Notes under the pieces: generated by a model | Database searches by the model: none | Told to the model about the DNA's origin: nothing | What the model saw: the letters and a program-made list of their open reading frames with translations, nothing else | Made by a program: the position numbers and the translations under genes | Part shown: positions 5,804 through 9,298 of the stretch, piece after piece | Numbering within the stretch: the first letter of the stretch is position 1 | Layout of the letters: every line of letters begins with the position of its first letter | Assembly: GCA_030041195.1 (NCBI GenBank) | Contig: JASHOI010000443.1 | Coordinates: 1-9,298 of the forward strand | Direction: 5' to 3' | DNA: 9,298 nucleotides | From: Streptosporangiaceae bacterium | Lineage (GTDB): Bacteria > Actinomycetota > Actinomycetes > Streptosporangiales > Streptosporangiaceae

Positions 5804-5808
5804 GCCCG

Positions 5809-5835
5809 CGCTGTGGCGGTCAGCCCGCCACGGCG
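5809..5835. terminator. Hairpin terminator between the amidohydrolase and LysR genes
   Basis: An 11-bp stem (5809-5819 with 5825-5835, one G-U pair) with a 5-nt loop TCAGC begins 5 bp after the amidohydrolase stop. It overlaps the stop codon and last codons of the convergent LysR gene. No U-tract follows. The position between two convergent ends supports a bidirectional terminator. Confidence 0.6.
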
Positions 5836-6752
5836 TCCGGGCGATCCGGCTGGCCGGGGAAGTCGCGGGCCCGCTCGACGAAGATCTGGTGCAGGTCCCT
5901 GACCGCGCGCGTCGCACGGAGCGACCTCAACCGCTGAATGACGAGCTCGACCTGCGTGTTGTCGTCGGCGATCGGCCGCCAGGTGATGATGCCCCGCTGC
6001 TCGAGTGGGTCGCCGACGACGCTGAAGTCCGGCAGCACGGTCACCCCGAGCCCTTCGGCCACCATGAGCTTGCCCATCTCCGCGCCGTCGGTGGAGTACG
6101 AGAACCCCGGAAGCTGCCCGCGCAGCAGGCGGTGGATGAAGCGGTGCATGAGGTAGCCGGAGCGCATCACGATCAGCGGCTCAGCGTGCAGGTCGCTGGG
6201 CCGCACCGCCGCCAGTGACGCCAGCGTGCTGTCCGGGCGCATGCAGACGACCGGGCGGCCGCGCAGCAGCATCGTGGTCTCCAGCTCGGGCGGCATGTCG
6301 TCGCCCGCCAGGTAGTTGACCAGCCCCAGGTCGAAGCTCCCGGCCCGGATCGCGCGGTGGATCTCGTCCTGCTGCGCGCCGATGATCTCGACCTGGGTGG
6401 TGTGGTGGGTCTCCCGGAACGTGCGGATCGCCGGGGTCAGCAGCGGCACGGTCGCGGTGTTGACCGTGCCGACCCGGAGCACCCGGATGCTGCGGTGCTG
6501 CTCGCCAGCGGCCTGGCGCAGCCGGTCGACCGAATCGAGCACGGACAGGATGTGCGGGAGCAGTTCCCGACCCACGTCGCTGACCGTGGCCCCGTGGCGT
6601 CCCCGTTCCAGGATGTCGATGCCGAGCTCCCGTTCCAGGCCACGCACGGATTCGCTGAGCGCGGGCTGGGAGATGTGGAGTTCCTCCGCGGCGCGGCGGA
6701 ACGAGCCCAGCCGCGCCACCTCGGCGAGATATTCGAGCTGCTCGATCCGCAT
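5820..6752 (-). CDS. LysR family transcriptional regulator
   Basis: This 310-residue protein has the standard LysR layout. An N-terminal winged helix-turn-helix spans about 1-60 (recognition region FRRAAEELHISQPALSESVRGLERELG, about 18-44), a linker helix follows at about 62-85, and a periplasmic-binding-protein-like effector domain starts near 90 (IRVLRVGTVNTATVPLL). It should act as a tetramer in the cytoplasm, activating the divergent ssuD-sfnG operon in response to a sulfur-related ligand; that target is inferred from position and from the ATC-N9-GAT box between the genes. It is not obviously CysB or Cbl by sequence. The ATG at 6752 is chosen because MRIEQLEYL is the usual LysR start and GGGACGG lies upstream; a TTG at 6788 would add 12 atypical residues and run into the operator. 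The stop lies inside the hairpin shared with the amidohydrolase. Confidence 0.92.
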   Translation of the reverse strand: MRIEQLEYLAEVARLGSFRRAAEELHISQPALSESVRGLERELGIDILERGRHGATVSDVGRELLPHILSVLDSVDRLRQAAGEQHRSIRVLRVGTVNTATVPLLTPAIRTFRETHHTTQVEIIGAQQDEIHRAIRAGSFDLGLVNYLAGDDMPPELETTMLLRGRPVVCMRPDSTLASLAAVRPSDLHAEPLIVMRSGYLMHRFIHRLLRGQLPGFSYSTDGAEMGKLMVAEGLGVTVLPDFSVVGDPLEQRGIITWRPIADDNTQVELVIQRLRSLRATRAVRDLHQIFVERARDFPGQPDRPDAVAG

Positions 6753-6786
6753 GGCCACCGTCCCGTCCCCTGGTGCGGCCTTCAAC

Positions 6787-6818
6787 AAACTATAGTTTAT
6801 CGATCAAATTGATAGTTT
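6787..6818. promoter_or_regulatory. LysR-type operator region (ATC-N9-GAT box and adjoining palindrome)
   Basis: An AT-rich island between the divergent LysR and ssuD genes contains the 12-bp perfect palindrome AAACTATAGTTT (6787-6798). Overlapping it by one base is TATCGATCAAATTGATA (6798-6814), which has near-perfect dyad arms and contains ATC-N9-GAT, the classic LysR-box form of T-N11-A. ATAGTTT also recurs as a direct repeat at 6792-6798 and 6812-6818, exactly 20 bp apart, about two helical turns. The box is about 46-62 bp upstream of the LysR start and 113-129 bp upstream of the ssuD start, as expected for a site serving autoregulation and activation. Exact -35/-10 elements are not resolved, although TATAGT at 6791-6796 is -10-like on both strands. 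Confidence 0.65.
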
Positions 6819-6926
6819 TTTCTTATCGCACCCTCGGAAATCCGTATTGGACGCTGCGCCGGCGCCGTCCGCATGCTGATGGACGAAGGGGCCGCAGCGG
6901 GCAGCAGGGAGGGAGGTTCGGCGCCG

Positions 6927-8069
6927 ATGGGGATCGTCCCGCACTGGTTTCTCCCCACGAACGGTGACTCGCGCACGGACCTGAGCCTCGGCAACGCGGT
7001 CGGCGCGGCCGGCAGCCGGGTCACCGCTGGCGGCACCGAGCGGGCTCCTGGCATCGGCTACATCGGGCAGATCGCGCGGTCCGCCGAGCAGCTCGGCTTC
7101 GTGGGCGCGCTGACCCCGACGAGCTCGTGGTGCGAGGACGCCTGGATCATGACCGCCGGGCTCACCCAGGTCACCGACAGGTTCAAGTTCCTGGTGGCGC
7201 TGCGGCCGGGGTTCACATCGCCAACGCTCGCCGCGCAGATGGCAGCGACCTACCAGCGGATCTCCGGCGGGCGGCTGCTGCTGAACATCGTCACCGGCGG
7301 CGACGACGTCGAGCAGCGCCGGTTCGGCGACCACCTGGACAAGGCGGCCCGTTACCGCCGCGCCGCCGAGTTCCTGCACGTGGTGCGCGAGCTGTGGGGC
7401 GGGCGGCCGGTGGACTTCGCCGGCGACTACTACGACATCCGGGGCGGGGTGATCGTGCCCGCGCCGGTGCGGCCGGACATCTACCTCGGCGGATCGTCGG
7501 CGCAGGCGCTCGACGTCGCGGCCCGGCACGCCGACGTGTACCTGACCTGGGGTGAGCCGCCCGGCGCGGTGGCCGAGAAGCTCGACCGGGTGCGGGACCG
7601 GGCCAAGGCCGCAGGCCGCGAGCTGCGGTTCGGCATCCGGCTGCACGTGATCGCGCGCGACACGGCCGCCGAGGCCTGGACGCAGGCCCGGCGGCTGCTG
7701 GACGGGCTTGACCCGGCGGCGATCGAGCGGGCCCAGGCCATCCAGCGGTCGTCGGGCTCGGAGGGCCAGCGGCGGATGGTCGCCCTGCACCGCGGTCGGA
7801 CCGACGCGCTCGAGGTGTCCCCGAACCTGTGGGCCGGCGTCGGGCTGGTCCGCGGCGGCGCCGGAACCGCGCTGGTCGGCAGCCACGACGAGGTGGCGGA
7901 CCGGATCGCCGAGTACTACCACCTCGGCGTCGAAGAGTTCATCCTGTCCGGCTACCCGCACCTTGAAGAGGCCTACCAGGTCGGCGAGGGTGTGCTGCCG
8001 GTGCTGCGCCGGCGGGGGCTGCTGCCGGCGCCGGATCCTGACCACCAACTCCTGGAGGCTGTCCCGTGA
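6927..8069 (+). CDS. ssuD: SsuD-like FMNH2-dependent alkanesulfonate monooxygenase
   Basis: This 380-residue enzyme is of the bacterial luciferase-like family and closely resembles E. coli SsuD and Pseudomonas MsuD. These enzymes use FMNH2 from a separate reductase plus O2 to cleave a C-S bond, turning a sulfonate into an aldehyde and sulfite. Recognised active-site blocks are Cys-69 (WCEDAW), Trp-208 (LTWGEPP), Arg-238 and His-240 (FGIRLHVI), Arg-309 (LVRGGAGTALVG) and Tyr-343 (SGYPHLEEAY). The histidine of the E. coli PTHGD motif is Asn-12 here, and about 14 extra residues follow it (roughly 22-42). The start at 6927 is chosen over the ATG at 6873 because GGGAGG lies 10 bases upstream and the protein then begins directly at the conserved HWFLPT strand. 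It is the first gene of an operon with sfnG (4-bp overlap). Methanesulfonate (MsuD role) may be the true substrate; FMN reductase is not in the window. Confidence 0.9.
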   Translation: MGIVPHWFLPTNGDSRTDLSLGNAVGAAGSRVTAGGTERAPGIGYIGQIARSAEQLGFVGALTPTSSWCEDAWIMTAGLTQVTDRFKFLVALRPGFTSPTLAAQMAATYQRISGGRLLLNIVTGGDDVEQRRFGDHLDKAARYRRAAEFLHVVRELWGGRPVDFAGDYYDIRGGVIVPAPVRPDIYLGGSSAQALDVAARHADVYLTWGEPPGAVAEKLDRVRDRAKAAGRELRFGIRLHVIARDTAAEAWTQARRLLDGLDPAAIERAQAIQRSSGSEGQRRMVALHRGRTDALEVSPNLWAGVGLVRGGAGTALVGSHDEVADRIAEYYHLGVEEFILSGYPHLEEAYQVGEGVLPVLRRRGLLPAPDPDHQLLEAVP

Positions 8070-9241
8070 CCACGAATCCGGCCACTGAGCCGATCCGCTT
8101 CGCCTACTGGGTTCCCAACGTCAGCGGCGGGCTCGTCACATCCACGATCGAGCAGCGGACGGACTGGTCGTTTGAGTACAACCGCAAGCTGGCCAGACTC
8201 GCCGAGCGGGCGGGCTTCGACTACGCGCTGAGCCAGGTTCGCTACACGGCCAGCTACGGCGCCGAGTACCAGCACGAGTCCACCAGCTTCAGCCTGGCGC
8301 TGCTGCTGGCCACCGAGAAGATCAAGCTGATCGCCGCGGTGCATCCCGGCCTCTGGCACCCGGGCGTGCTGGCCAAGTGGGTCGCCACCGCCGACCACCT
8401 GTCCAACGGGCGGGTTGCGGTGAACGTCGTCTCGGGGTGGTTCGCCGACGAGTTCCGGCAGCTCGGCGAGCCGTGGCTGGAGCACGATGAGCGGTACCGG
8501 CGCTCCGCCGAGTTCATCACCGCGCTGAAGCGCATCTGGACCGAGGACCGTGCAAACCTGGCCGGCGACTTCTACCGGATCCGCGACTTCAGCCTGAAGC
8601 CGAAGCCGCTGTCGTGGCCGGGCCGCCCGCACCCGGAGATCTTCCAGGGCGGCAACTCCACCGCGGCGCGGCGCAACGGCGGCCAGCTGTCCGACTGGTA
8701 CTTCTCCAACGGCAAGGACTTCGACGGCGTCCGCGAGCAGCTCACCGAGCTGGCGCAGAACGCGGCCGCGGTCGGGCGAACCGACGGTCCCAGGTTCGGC
8801 CTGAACGGGTTCGTGATCGTCCGCGACACGGAGGCCGAGGCCAGGGACACGCTGCGCGAGATCATCGCGAAGGCGCACGTCGAGGCCGTCGAGGGCTTCG
8901 GCGCCGCGGTCAAGCAGGCGGGCCAGTCGACCGCCGACAAGAAGGGCATGTGGGCGGACTCGACGTTCGAGGACCTGGTCCAGTACAACGACGGCTTCCG
9001 CACCAAGCTCATCGGCACCGCGGAGCAGGTCGCCACCAGGATCGTGGAGTACCGCAAGCTCGGCGTGGATCTGATCCTCACCGGGTTCCTGCACTACCAC
9101 GAGGAGGTCGAGCGATTCGGCCGCGAGGTGCTGCCGATCGTCCGTGAGCTGGAAGTGCAGGCGGGCCTGGACCCGGCGGCCGTGCCCGACCCGCTGGCCG
9201 GCCTGACCGAGGCCGACCGGGTGCTGACGGCGGCGCGATGA
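8066..9241 (+). CDS. sfnG: SfnG-like FMNH2-dependent dimethyl sulfone monooxygenase
   Basis: This 391-residue luciferase-like flavin monooxygenase strongly resembles Pseudomonas SfnG, which oxidises dimethyl sulfone with FMNH2 and O2 to methanesulfinate and formaldehyde. Diagnostic blocks are FAYWVPNVSGGL (12-23), IEQRTDW (28-34), VNVVSGWF (119-126), GEPWLEHDERYRRS (134-147), LKPKPL (177-182), EIFQGGNS (191-198) and STFEDLVQYNDGF (299-311). The GTG start overlaps the ssuD stop in GTGA, and GGAGG sits 7 bases upstream, inside ssuD, so translation is coupled and independently initiated. Product flow would need a methanesulfinate oxidation step (MsuC in Pseudomonas) before the SsuD/MsuD-like partner could release sulfite; no msuC-like gene is in the window. 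Its stop overlaps the ATG of the next gene. Confidence 0.9.
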   Translation: MTTNPATEPIRFAYWVPNVSGGLVTSTIEQRTDWSFEYNRKLARLAERAGFDYALSQVRYTASYGAEYQHESTSFSLALLLATEKIKLIAAVHPGLWHPGVLAKWVATADHLSNGRVAVNVVSGWFADEFRQLGEPWLEHDERYRRSAEFITALKRIWTEDRANLAGDFYRIRDFSLKPKPLSWPGRPHPEIFQGGNSTAARRNGGQLSDWYFSNGKDFDGVREQLTELAQNAAAVGRTDGPRFGLNGFVIVRDTEAEARDTLREIIAKAHVEAVEGFGAAVKQAGQSTADKKGMWADSTFEDLVQYNDGFRTKLIGTAEQVATRIVEYRKLGVDLILTGFLHYHEEVERFGREVLPIVRELEVQAGLDPAAVPDPLAGLTEADRVLTAAR

Positions 9242-9298
9242 CCAGGCTCATATCCCCGCCCGCCGCGCCGTCCCCGCCCCGCCCGCCCGCGGCGCCTG
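9238..9298 (+). CDS. Partial 5' end of the third operon gene, unidentified
   Basis: An ATG overlaps the sfnG stop codon in ATGA, and the frame stays open for 20 residues to the window edge. The visible N-terminus (MTRLIS, then Pro/Ala-rich) has no recognisable domain. Such proline/alanine-rich leads occur in actinobacterial membrane permeases as well as in many other proteins. By context, a sulfonate transporter component, FMN reductase or third monooxygenase would fit; this is guesswork. No separate Shine-Dalgarno site is clear, consistent with translational coupling. Confidence 0.5.
   Translation, partial: MTRLISPPAAPSPPRPPAAP

Noticed and set aside
6753..6788. LysR start at the upstream TTG
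   Set aside because: It would add 12 atypical residues and place the start in the operator palindrome; MRIEQLEYL at 6752 is the normal LysR beginning.
6873..6926. ssuD start at the upstream ATG (6873)
   Set aside because: It would encode a Gly/Ala-rich lead through the Shine-Dalgarno purine run; the ATG at 6927 has correct spacing and starts at the conserved first strand.
6804..8048. 414-codon minus-strand open frame opposite ssuD
   Set aside because: It is a shadow of a gene with full SsuD motifs, and it would begin within the downstream end of sfnG's partner without any ribosome site.
7973..9100. 375-codon minus-strand open frame opposite sfnG
   Set aside because: It is antisense to the strongly recognised SfnG-like protein and has no domain pattern.
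138..9241. Treating the three luciferase-like genes as one recent duplication cluster
   Set aside because: The F420-type protein is shorter and shares only fold-level motifs with the SsuD- and SfnG-like proteins, which are themselves members of distinct known subfamilies.

Overview
The window comes from a very GC-rich, Gram-positive-type genome, most likely an actinomycete (Actinomycetota). Codon third positions are strongly G/C, there is a putative F420-dependent luciferase-like oxidoreductase, purine-rich Shine-Dalgarno sites precede most genes, and several genes overlap by 4 bases. I cannot place it at genus level. It looks like ordinary accessory or catabolic chromosome: seven complete genes plus two cut by the window edges. 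I see no rRNA, tRNA, CRISPR array, insertion sequence or phage gene.

Left part (1-2606). The 5' end of a minus-strand gene, possibly a TetR-type regulator, lies at the edge. It follows a minus-strand luciferase-like (LLM) oxidoreductase of the F420 type (138-1058). A MarR regulator (1156-1581) is divergent from that oxidoreductase, and the 97-bp gap holds an inverted repeat suited to MarR binding. A 357-bp gene-free stretch follows, rich in inverted repeats: a perfect 18-bp hairpin, alternating ACCTGT/ACAGGT half-sites and GC hairpins. It leads into a four-helix DoxX-family membrane protein (1939-2541), which ends at a strong terminator (2571-2606).

Middle part (2632-5835). A secreted glycoside hydrolase family 28 (polygalacturonase-like) enzyme is on the minus strand. 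It has a palindromic operator candidate upstream, a single rare TTA codon, and altered GHG and RIK motifs. A 349-bp divergent promoter region separates it from a plus-strand metal-dependent amidohydrolase (4577-5803). The amidohydrolase converges on a LysR gene, and a hairpin terminator lies at the junction.

Right part (5820-9298). A LysR regulator (minus) is divergent from a two-gene operon: an SsuD-like FMNH2-dependent alkanesulfonate monooxygenase and an SfnG-like dimethyl sulfone monooxygenase. The two genes overlap by 4 bp. A third gene starts on another 4-bp overlap and runs off the window. The AT-rich gap between the LysR gene and the operon carries a textbook ATC-N9-GAT LysR box. The enzymes suggest an organosulfur scavenging module: dimethyl sulfone would be oxidised to methanesulfinate, and sulfonates cleaved to sulfite plus aldehyde, probably under sulfur limitation. 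This pathway is known from Pseudomonas; its arrangement and regulator here are the most interesting part of the window. I found no clearly undescribed system.
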